Origin: CAXBID01 sp963975495
GTDB taxonomy: Bacteria; Bacteroidota; Bacteroidia; Flavobacteriales; Flavobacteriaceae
Assembly (NCBI GenBank): GCA_963975495.1
Contig: CAXBID010000081.1
Span: 1-14,222 of the forward strand
Reading direction: 5' to 3'
DNA length: 14,222 bases
Shown here one piece after another: positions 6,606 through 13,641 of the stretch. The notes below the pieces were generated by a model, which searched no databases, was not told where the DNA came from, and saw only the letters and a program-made list of their open reading frames with translations. A program made the position numbers and the translations under genes. Every line of letters begins with the position of its first letter. Position 1 is the stretch's first letter.

Positions 6606-8234
6606 ATGAAAAGAAGACATTTTATAAAATTATCATCAGCGGCTTCTGCAATTGCCCTAACTCCTTTTGAATTACAAGCGGCAATGAAATCATTTATGCC
6701 TTTAGTAGAATGCCCAGATATTTCAAACAGAAAGTTGGTACTTATAAATTTAGCAGGTGCTAATGATGGTTTAAATACTATTGTTCCATTAAACCAATAT
6801 GACATTTATAGTAATTTAAGGCCCACAATAAAAGTTCCCATTTCAGGTGCCAACAAGTATATAAATTTAGATAATTCTTTACCAGATAATCAACAAATAG
6901 GTTTAAACCCAGCACTTATAGGGCTAAAATCCACGTATGATAAAGGTTGGTTAAGAGTCATGCAATCTGTTGGTTATCCTTCACAAAATAAAAGTCATTT
7001 TAAGTCTACCGATTTATATTTAACAGGCAACGACGGAAACAGTCTTTTAAATGGTACAGATACAGGTTGGATGGGTCGTTTTATGGAATTATATTATTCT
7101 GATTTAATTGTAGAAACGTACCCGCTTGCGGTTGAAATTGGCTCAAATAATACCTCATTAGGATTTCATGCCGAAGAAGCTCACGGATTATCACTAAACA
7201 TTTCCGGACAAGATCCAGCTGGTTATTATTCTGTTTTAAACGGATTAGGAGGTGCACCGCCTTTAAATATTCCAGATTCAGATTATGGTAAACAATTAGA
7301 GTTTATAACCAACACTGATGCATTATCAAACACGTATGGAGAATCTATTTCAAATGCTTTTAATTCAGGAAAGAACGACATCAGCTACCCAGATTCTGAT
7401 TTAGCAAATCAGTTAAAAACGGTGGCACGATTAATAAGTGGCGATTTAGGCTCAAAAATATATATGGTGCGTATTTCTGGTTTCGATACACATAATGCAC
7501 AGGTGCAAGGTGTGGGTGAGGCTTTAGGGAAACATCACAGTTTATTAACCGACTTATCTGAAAGTATGGAAGCTTTCATTAACGATTTGGATAGTCAAAA
7601 TTTAGCCGATGATGTAGTTGGACTTACTTTTTCAGAATTTGGTAGGAAAGCAGCCGAGAATGGTAATTTAGGTACAGATCATGGTGAAATAGCGCCCATG
7701 TTTGTTTTCGGCAAACCCGTTTTAGGGGGTGTTTCAGGTACAAACCCAGATTTAACTGAAGCTACAAGTTCTAACAACTACCAAATACAAACGGTTCAGT
7801 ACGATTACAGGCAAACATTTGCAACCTTACTACAAAATTATCTTGGTGCCGATGATACTATTATAGATGCTACATTTTTCAATCACACCTTGAATGACAG
7901 TTTTGTTAATTTAAGAATAGAGGATCTTTTAAAATCAGAGTTTGATATATCGAAAGGTTGTGTAGCAAGCACAAATGATCCTACAAAAGAAAATAAAAAC
8001 TGGTTAGTATATCCAAATCCGTTTAGAGATAATGTTAATATTTCTGGTATTAATACCGATGAAACAGTTTCATATAGAATATATAATGCTTCTGGTATTT
8101 TATTAATTGACAAAACTGATACTTTAGTTGATGGTAAAGCAACTATCAATTTATTTCGCTATAGTAGTGGTGTTTATTTCTTTGAAATTCTTTCGGGAAG
8201 TAAAAAAGAAGTTCATAAAGTCATTAAAATATAG
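6606..8234 (+). CDS. DUF1501 protein with Tat-like signal and T9SS type A sorting domain
   Basis: A 542-residue exported protein. MKRRHFIKLSSAASAIALTP has the RRxFIK pattern of a twin-arginine (Tat) signal. The DUF1501 body (about 43-445) carries its signatures: NLAGANDGLNTIVPL (48-62), SVGYPSQNKSHFKSTDLY (121-138), GFDTH (292-296), SEFGR (343-347) and GTDHG (356-360). DUF1501 belongs, as I recall, to the alkaline-phosphatase/sulfatase-like fold, in which such Asp and His residues bind metal. A phosphatase- or sulfatase-like hydrolase is therefore plausible but unproven. Residues 466-542 (WLVYPNPF to SSGVYFFEILSG and a basic end) form a type A sorting domain that directs secretion and surface attachment by T9SS. 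It follows DUF1800 in the same orientation, so the two are probably co-expressed. Confidence 0.92.
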   Translation: MKRRHFIKLSSAASAIALTPFELQAAMKSFMPLVECPDISNRKLVLINLAGANDGLNTIVPLNQYDIYSNLRPTIKVPISGANKYINLDNSLPDNQQIGLNPALIGLKSTYDKGWLRVMQSVGYPSQNKSHFKSTDLYLTGNDGNSLLNGTDTGWMGRFMELYYSDLIVETYPLAVEIGSNNTSLGFHAEEAHGLSLNISGQDPAGYYSVLNGLGGAPPLNIPDSDYGKQLEFITNTDALSNTYGESISNAFNSGKNDISYPDSDLANQLKTVARLISGDLGSKIYMVRISGFDTHNAQVQGVGEALGKHHSLLTDLSESMEAFINDLDSQNLADDVVGLTFSEFGRKAAENGNLGTDHGEIAPMFVFGKPVLGGVSGTNPDLTEATSSNNYQIQTVQYDYRQTFATLLQNYLGADDTIIDATFFNHTLNDSFVNLRIEDLLKSEFDISKGCVASTNDPTKENKNWLVYPNPFRDNVNISGINTDETVSYRIYNASGILLIDKTDTLVDGKATINLFRYSSGVYFFEILSGSKKEVHKVIKI

Positions 8235-8288
8235 ATTAATAAATTATCATCAAAATTCACAAATTCGTTTACAATTGAAATAAAGTTT

Positions 8289-9062
8289 ATGAAAGCAATA
8301 AAAACTATTTTCACTTTACTCATTCTTACCATTTTAACATCTTCATGTAACAAGGATTTTGATGATTTAACAGAAAACATTATTCTGACAGATACTATTA
8401 TAGATGAAAATGTTGAACATAAATGGTGGATATTAACTCATCGAAGTTATGAAGCTCCTGGAATATATCTTTACAATGAAACTACTTTAGAAGTTGAATT
8501 AAAACTGGATTTACCTGAAAATTTAGAATCCCCTCATGCCCTAGCATACGATGGAGAATCTTTATGGATTGGAGGCGTAGGACAGAACGAATCCATCTAT
8601 CAACTTAATCCTGAAAATGGTGCTATTATATCAGAAATAACAAACATTCAAACTGAAGGCATCGCTTTGTTAAATGAATATGTGTTCTATTCAAATGATA
8701 AAATCATTAATAAAATTGAAAAAAACGGAACGCTTGTAGAAGAAATAACTACAAAAAACTCTTCCTATAACATTCCAGATATAGCAATAGATGGTAACAC
8801 CTTATATTACTTACGTTATTCTGAAAAAGAACCCGTAATAAAATTGAGTTTATCAAATAAAAATGAAAGCAGAATACCTTTATCAGAAACCACAGGAACG
8901 TATTGTTTAACAATTTCTAACAATGAAATAATTACAATAAACCCATTTAATGAAATCATTCGTTTTGACCTAAGAACAGGTGAATATATCTCAACCAATG
9001 CAACAATTATAAAGGGATGGATAACGGCAATAGCGCCGTATGATATAAAGGATGAAAATTAA
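8289..9062 (+). CDS. Beta-propeller-like lipoprotein
   Basis: A 257-residue lipoprotein: MKAIKTIFTLLILTILTSSC is a type II signal peptide with Cys20 as the lipidated residue. The following NKDFDD is acidic, suggesting export to the cell surface. The rest is built of repeating short beta segments typical of propeller blades: GIYLYNETTLEVELKLDLP, then HALAYDGESLWIGG, SIYQLNPENGAIISEI, IAIDGNTLYYLRYS and IIRFDLRTGEYIS. The HALAYDGESLWIGG type of blade is shared by several ligand-binding or scaffold propellers, so no enzyme activity can be assigned. It lies 54 bp after the DUF1501 gene in the same direction and is the last gene of the plus-strand block. It converges on argS with an 11-bp gap and no clear terminator. 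Confidence 0.85.
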   Translation: MKAIKTIFTLLILTILTSSCNKDFDDLTENIILTDTIIDENVEHKWWILTHRSYEAPGIYLYNETTLEVELKLDLPENLESPHALAYDGESLWIGGVGQNESIYQLNPENGAIISEITNIQTEGIALLNEYVFYSNDKIINKIEKNGTLVEEITTKNSSYNIPDIAIDGNTLYYLRYSEKEPVIKLSLSNKNESRIPLSETTGTYCLTISNNEIITINPFNEIIRFDLRTGEYISTNATIIKGWITAIAPYDIKDEN

Positions 9063-9073
9063 AAAAACTCCGT

Positions 9074-10855
9074 TTACATTCTTTCCGGAACTTGAATTCC
9101 TAATAATCTAAAGCTATTTTTAATAGTTTTTGCTACTACATTTGAAAGCTGTACTCTAAACATTTTTTCAACGGTATTATCCGCTCCTAAAATGGATACG
9201 TTTTGATAAAACGAATTAAACTCTTTAACCAAATCGTAAGTATAATTAGCTATTAACGCTGGACTATGATTATCTGCGGCATTTTGAATAACCTCTGGAA
9301 ATAATTGTAATTGTTTTAAAAGTTCCTTTTCTTTTTGATGTAAAGTCATATCAAAACTTAAAGCATCATTAAAATCAAAATCCACCTTTCTTAAAATAGC
9401 CTGAATTCTAGCATAGGTATATTGAATAAAAGGCCCTGTATTACCTTGAAAGTCCACAGATTCTTTTGGATCAAATAAAATACGTTTTTTAGGGTCAACT
9501 TTTAATACATAATACTTCAAAGCGCCCAAACCAATGGTTTTGTAAAGTGCCTGTTTTTCATCATTAGAATAGCCATCAAGTTTTCCTAGTTCTTCAGAAA
9601 TCTCTTCCGCTGTATTTGCCATTTCATAAATTAAATCATCGGCATCAACAACAGTTCCTTCTCTACTTTTCATTTTTCCGCTGGGTAAATCTACCATACC
9701 ATAACTTAAATGATACAGATTATCTGCCCAATCAAAGCCTAATTTTTTCAGTATTAAAAACAGGACTTGAAAATGGTAATCTTGCTCATTACCAACGGTG
9801 TAAACCATACCACCAACATCTGGAAAATCTTTTATACGTTGTATAGCGGTACCAATATCTTGCGTCATGTAAACCGCAGTACCGTCAGCACGTTGCACTA
9901 TTTTCTTATCGAGTCCGTCTTCGGTTAAATCACACCAAACGGAACCATCTTTTTCTTCAACAAAAACACCTGATTTTAAACCTTCCTCAACAAACTCTTT
10001 TCCTAATAAATAGGTATTACTTTCGTAATATAAGGTATCAAAATCTACTCCTAAATTTTTATAAGTTTCGTCAAAACCCTTATAAACCCAAGCGTTCATT
10101 TTTTCCCAAAGTGAAACAATTTCTTTATTTCCTGCTTCCCATCTTAAAAGCATATCTTGAGCTTCTAAAAGTAAAGGGGCATTCTTTTTTGCTTCTTCTT
10201 CAGTTTTGCCTTCAGAAATTAAATTTGAGATCTCTTTTTTATATTCTTGATCGAACTTTACATAATAGTTGCCAACCAATTTATCGCCTTTTAAACCCGT
10301 ACTTTCAGGTGTTTCGCCATTCCCAAAAAGCTTCCAAGCCAACATACTTTTACAAATATGAATACCACGATCGTTTATAATTTGGGTTTTGTAAACTTTC
10401 TTCCCTGAAGCTTTTAAAATTTCTGCAACACTATATCCCAAAAGGTTGTTTCTTACATGCCCTAAATGAAGCGGTTTGTTAGTATTTGGTGAAGAATACT
10501 CAACCACAATTGCTTTTTCATCTGCCTTTGGTATAACGAAACCATAATTTTTGGCATCCTTAATGCTATTGAAAAAACTGATATAATACGAATCGCTGAT
10601 TTCAATATTCAGAAAGCCTTTTACAACATTAAACGCTTTTACATAAGTTACGTTTTCAACTAAATAATTACCTATAGTTTCACCTATTTGAACAGGGTTT
10701 CCTTTTATAAAACGTAACATTGGAAAAATAACAACTGTAACATCTCCAGCAAACTCTTTTCTGGTTGCCTGAAATTCTACAGTTTCTAATTCTATATTAA
10801 AATTAGATTTTACAGCTTGTTTAACGTGATTTAATAAAGTATCCTGAAGATTCAT
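9074..10855 (-). CDS. argS: Arginyl-tRNA synthetase
   Basis: Class I aminoacyl-tRNA synthetase that charges tRNA-Arg with arginine using ATP. Numbered from the chosen start it has 593 residues. The N-terminal Arg-specific additional domain covers about 1-110. The HIGH motif is HLGH at 130-133, in PNTNKPLHLGHVRNN. The KMSKS-equivalent is KMKSR at 394-398, in SGKMKSREGTVVDADDL. The C-terminal DALR anticodon-binding domain runs from about 460 to the end (NTGPFIQYTYARIQAIL onward, to SFRLLGIQVPERM). The ATG complementary to 10853-10855 is preferred over an in-frame TTG at 10888, because a promoter -7 box at 10877-10884 lies downstream of that TTG. This housekeeping gene converges on the surface-signalling block and has no functional link to it that I can see. 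Confidence 0.97.
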   Translation of the reverse strand: MNLQDTLLNHVKQAVKSNFNIELETVEFQATRKEFAGDVTVVIFPMLRFIKGNPVQIGETIGNYLVENVTYVKAFNVVKGFLNIEISDSYYISFFNSIKDAKNYGFVIPKADEKAIVVEYSSPNTNKPLHLGHVRNNLLGYSVAEILKASGKKVYKTQIINDRGIHICKSMLAWKLFGNGETPESTGLKGDKLVGNYYVKFDQEYKKEISNLISEGKTEEEAKKNAPLLLEAQDMLLRWEAGNKEIVSLWEKMNAWVYKGFDETYKNLGVDFDTLYYESNTYLLGKEFVEEGLKSGVFVEEKDGSVWCDLTEDGLDKKIVQRADGTAVYMTQDIGTAIQRIKDFPDVGGMVYTVGNEQDYHFQVLFLILKKLGFDWADNLYHLSYGMVDLPSGKMKSREGTVVDADDLIYEMANTAEEISEELGKLDGYSNDEKQALYKTIGLGALKYYVLKVDPKKRILFDPKESVDFQGNTGPFIQYTYARIQAILRKVDFDFNDALSFDMTLHQKEKELLKQLQLFPEVIQNAADNHSPALIANYTYDLVKEFNSFYQNVSILGADNTVEKMFRVQLSNVVAKTIKNSFRLLGIQVPERM

Positions 10856-10876
10856 TTTTAAGGTATTATAAGCTTG

Positions 10877-10884
10877 CAAAGATA
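10877..10884 (-). promoter_or_regulatory. Bacteroidota -7 box for argS
   Basis: Minus-strand TATCTTTG matches the TAnnTTTG -7 consensus of the Bacteroidota housekeeping sigma factor. It lies 21 nt before the argS ATG and just after the terminator of the upstream gene. I see no clear TTTG -33 element at the usual distance. Confidence 0.5.
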
Positions 10885-10910
10885 GCAAGTTTTTTAAGTT
10901 TTTCTAGTAA

Positions 10911-10945
10911 TAACAAAAAGCCTGACAACCATAATTGTCAAGCTT
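10911..10945 (-). terminator. Intrinsic terminator of the 67-residue membrane protein gene
   Basis: On the minus strand AAGCTTGACAA pairs with TTGTCAGGCTT (11-bp stem with one G-T wobble, loop TTATGG), followed by TTTGTTA. It begins 23 nt after the stop codon of the upstream gene and separates it from argS. Confidence 0.75.
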
Positions 10946-10968
10946 AAATTATTTTACTAATGTGTGTA

Positions 10969-11172
10969 CTAACCCTTCTTTCCTCCTAAAAAACTTATTG
11001 CCAATGCGCCTAAACCAAGAGCAATAGTAATATAAGAATTTGTGTTGTCTTGAGCTTCCATACTTAAACCTCCAAGACTTACCGATGCTTCTGGTGCAAT
11101 TAAAGTATAAATCCCATAGACTAAAAGTCCAATTCCAACTACTAAAAGAATCATTTTTACTGATTTATTCAT
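10969..11172 (-). CDS. Small two-helix membrane protein (DUF3185-like)
   Basis: A 67-residue protein with two hydrophobic segments: about 7-25 (MILLVVGIGLLVYGIYTLI) and 47-62 (YITIALGLGALAISFL), ending in the basic tail GGKKG. The short polar stretch between them (APEASVSLGG to DNTNS) would form one loop. Size, helix spacing and the VVGIGLLVYGI opening resemble the DUF3185 family of unknown function; that assignment is tentative. The ATG at 11172 follows a leader with a perfect AT-rich palindrome directly before it, and a weak -7-like TATCTTAG lies at 11201-11194. It has its own terminator and is probably monocistronic. Confidence 0.75.
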   Translation of the reverse strand: MNKSVKMILLVVGIGLLVYGIYTLIAPEASVSLGGLSMEAQDNTNSYITIALGLGALAISFLGGKKG

Positions 11173-11189
11173 AATTAAATAATTTAATT
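11173..11189 (-). promoter_or_regulatory. AT palindrome directly before a start codon
   Basis: AATTAAAT, one central base, then ATTTAATT: a perfect 8-bp inverted repeat touching the ATG of the 67-residue membrane protein gene. It covers the ribosome-binding area, so it could hinder initiation or bind a repressor. In AT-rich DNA it may also be chance. Confidence 0.25.
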
Positions 11190-11447
11190 TTTTCTAAGAT
11201 ACTAAATATCTCATAACTTAAATGAATTTCTCTTATTCTCATAGTTTTTAAAAATTTGAAGATGTTAAGATAAAGTTGCATTTCATCGATAAAACTACTC
11301 TTTTTCTATGATTCTTACCGTTCATCTATTCGTCGATATTTTACTAAAAAAATGCACATCCTTTCAACTAATTTATTGGTAGTAAAACCCAGAAATTAGA
11401 TTTTAATAAGGCTTTTTCTAAATTTTGTTTAGTAAAGCTATTAATCA
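11190..11447. other. Gene-free part of the divergent spacer
   Basis: This lies between the divergent 67-residue protein gene and the sensor kinase gene. I see no convincing reading frame, no RNA gene and no exact TAnnTTTG promoter box on the plus strand. The only near match is AAATTTTG close to 11420. The structured elements of the spacer lie outside this part, at 11173-11189, 11448-11464 and 11505-11527. Confidence 0.4.
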
Positions 11448-11464
11448 TTCCAAATAATTTGGAA
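11448..11464. promoter_or_regulatory. 17-bp palindrome upstream of the sensor kinase gene
   Basis: TTCCAAAT, one central A, then ATTTGGAA: a perfect 8-bp inverted repeat centred about 117 bp before the kinase start codon. Its size and symmetry suit the operator of a dimeric regulator, possibly the kinase's unknown partner. No binding protein can be named. Confidence 0.4.
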
Positions 11465-11504
11465 AAATTTAAACAAACAAACACATTGCAGCTTAATAAA
11501 GCGA

Positions 11505-11527
11505 CCTTAATTTCCCTCAAAATAAGG
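11505..11527 (+). promoter_or_regulatory. Hairpin in the sensor kinase leader
   Basis: CCTTAATTT (11505-11513) pairs with AAAATAAGG (11519-11527) with one internal A-A mismatch and a CCCTC loop. It ends 45 nt before the start codon. No T-run follows, so it is not an intrinsic terminator of the usual type. A leader structure affecting expression is possible. Confidence 0.3.
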
Positions 11528-11572
11528 CATATTTACCTATTGCTTTATTAACAGTTGCAATTAAAATGTTGT

Positions 11573-13639
11573 ATGAGGAGAATAATTACTTCAATTCTAT
11601 ACTTATCTATGCTTTTTGGTTATTCTCAAACCAAGGAAATAGATAGTCTTTCCATACAATTAGCTTTTCAAAATCAAGACTCGATTAAAGTTGACACGTC
11701 GATAAAATTAATTAAATCACTATATAATATAAACGACTTTGATAGGGCCCTAGAGTACATCCTAAAAAGTGAAAAACTATCTGAATCTTTAAACTACAGA
11801 GAAGCAAATGCTGTAATAACCTATTATAAGGCTTTAATTTATGCCCAAAAAGACGATTATATTAATGCTGTTAGTGGTTACACTAAAGCTAAGGAATTGT
11901 TTAAAACCCTTAACGATACACTAGGCGTAGCCAAAGTAAATAATAGCATTGGTTTAATTGAAATTAAAAGAGGTAATTACACAAAGGGGTTACAATATTC
12001 ACTTGCATCAATTGACGTTTTAGAAAGTAAAAATCTAACAAACGACTTACGTTTAGCTTACAGCAATCTTGCCAAAGCCTACTACAACATAAATGCCAAT
12101 GACAAAGCCATTAAATTTTATTTAAAAGCATTAAACGTACAGGAGCAATTAAACGACCAACAAGGGATAAATGAATCTAATATAAGATTAGCAGAGCTTT
12201 ACTCAAATAATAAAGAATACAGAAAAGCTATTGATTTTTATGAGACGGTTTTAAGAGACGTTGACCATGACTCTATTAGAGGACAAATCTATCCAAAACT
12301 CGGAGGCGAGTATTTAAAATTTAACGATTATGAAAAAGCAGCCAACTATTTAGTTAGAGGATTAAATTTAAATAGAAAATCTAAAAATGAGGCTAACTTA
12401 CTAATTGCATTAAACAATCTTGGAGACTTAAACCTGCAACAAAGCCGTTTAATTTTGGCTGAACAACAACTACTTGAAGCAGGTGCCATTGCAAAAAAAA
12501 TTGACAATAAAACAGAATTACTAAAGCATTATAAATTAATGAAAGCTTTAGATTCAACCAGACAAAGATTTGATAGAGCTTATGTTTGGCAACGTGAATA
12601 TTACAGCTTACAAAATAGTTTAGATAGAGCAAGCATTAAAATAAATAACAATATTAAACCACCTGAAAAATTATTGGAATTAGACCCTAATTTTGATAAA
12701 GAAGAATCATATAAAATAAATCAAGCCGAGATTAATGATTCTGTTTCAGGAAATCAGGTAGAATTTGACAAATACAAATTAATTTTTTATGCGCTATTAG
12801 CGGCTTTAGTAATTGTTTCAACTTTTTTAATACTTATATATTTAAAACGAAATACCAATATGAAGTATATGGAGGAGTTGGAGGAAAAAAATATAAAAAT
12901 TGAATTACAAAACGAAGCATTCCAAGAGCAAACAAAACATTTAGAAAACGTTAATAACGTAAAGGATAAACTTTTCTCTATAGTATCCCATGATTTAAAA
13001 GACTCCCTTTCCTCTATTAATGGCTTTATAGATTTATTAAAAGATGGTTCTTTATCAAGAGAAGAGTTTGATAACTTAATTCCTGAATTAAGTGAAAATG
13101 CCAATAACGCTTCGTTGTTGTTATTTAATTTATTAAACTGGTCCAAGTCCCAAATGCAATCGCTGGAGCCAAAACCCACATTATTTGATGTTCAAGAAGT
13201 TTTTGAGGATAAAGTTAGACTTATTGAACAGCGTATGGAAAATAAAGGTATTGATTTAATTGACCATTCGCTACGTGACTTTGCTTATGCTGATAGAAGT
13301 ATGTTTGAGATTGTTATTCAAAATTTACTAGCAAACGCTTTAAAATTCTGTAAAAGTGGTGATACTATTACCATTTCAAACCATATAAGCAATGGCAGTT
13401 GTATTGTAAGCATTGCTGATACTGGTATTGGTATTTCTAAACAAAACATTGAAAAACTATTTAAAAATAGTTCTTTTACTACGGTAGGAACAAATAATGA
13501 AAAAGGCACAGGTTTAGGGCTCTCTATTTGCAAAGAATTGGTAGAACTAAATAATGGCAAAATTTGGGTAGAGAGTACAGTGAATGTTGGTAGTACTTTT
13601 TACATACAATTACCCAAATCGCGCCCTAATGGTGATTGA
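11573..13639 (+). CDS. TPR-containing membrane sensor histidine kinase
   Basis: A 688-residue kinase counted from ATG 11573. An in-frame TTG at 11555 would place six residues before a good signal peptide (MRRIITSILYLSMLFGYSQ), so ATG is preferred. Residues about 44-330 form tetratricopeptide repeats in the periplasm, for example LAYSNLAKAYYNINANDKAI (161-180) and ALNNLGDLNLQQ (279-290). One membrane helix lies at about 402-425. A coiled coil (430-465) leads into the HisKA domain, with H473 in FSIVSHDLKDSLSSI. The ATPase domain has the N-box QNLLANALKF (583-592), DTGIG (616-620) and GTGLGLSI (645-652). The usual proline after the H-box (HDLKxPL) is serine here. No response regulator is adjacent, so its partner is unknown. 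It should autophosphorylate on the histidine and pass phosphate to an unlinked regulator. Confidence 0.93.
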   Translation: MRRIITSILYLSMLFGYSQTKEIDSLSIQLAFQNQDSIKVDTSIKLIKSLYNINDFDRALEYILKSEKLSESLNYREANAVITYYKALIYAQKDDYINAVSGYTKAKELFKTLNDTLGVAKVNNSIGLIEIKRGNYTKGLQYSLASIDVLESKNLTNDLRLAYSNLAKAYYNINANDKAIKFYLKALNVQEQLNDQQGINESNIRLAELYSNNKEYRKAIDFYETVLRDVDHDSIRGQIYPKLGGEYLKFNDYEKAANYLVRGLNLNRKSKNEANLLIALNNLGDLNLQQSRLILAEQQLLEAGAIAKKIDNKTELLKHYKLMKALDSTRQRFDRAYVWQREYYSLQNSLDRASIKINNNIKPPEKLLELDPNFDKEESYKINQAEINDSVSGNQVEFDKYKLIFYALLAALVIVSTFLILIYLKRNTNMKYMEELEEKNIKIELQNEAFQEQTKHLENVNNVKDKLFSIVSHDLKDSLSSINGFIDLLKDGSLSREEFDNLIPELSENANNASLLLFNLLNWSKSQMQSLEPKPTLFDVQEVFEDKVRLIEQRMENKGIDLIDHSLRDFAYADRSMFEIVIQNLLANALKFCKSGDTITISNHISNGSCIVSIADTGIGISKQNIEKLFKNSSFTTVGTNNEKGTGLGLSICKELVELNNGKIWVESTVNVGSTFYIQLPKSRPNGD

Positions 13640-13641
13640 AA

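Noticed and set aside
10856..10888. N-terminal extension of ArgS from TTG
   Set aside because: It overlaps the -7 promoter box, and the ATG at 10855 gives the usual ArgS N-terminus and length.
10873..10895. Plus-strand terminator (CTTGC, AAAGATA loop, GCAAG, T-run)
   Set aside because: The stem is only 5 bp, no plus-strand gene ends here, and the loop is the argS -7 box.
11555..11572. TTG start for the sensor kinase
   Set aside because: ATG 11573 starts directly at a normal signal peptide (MRRIITS...).
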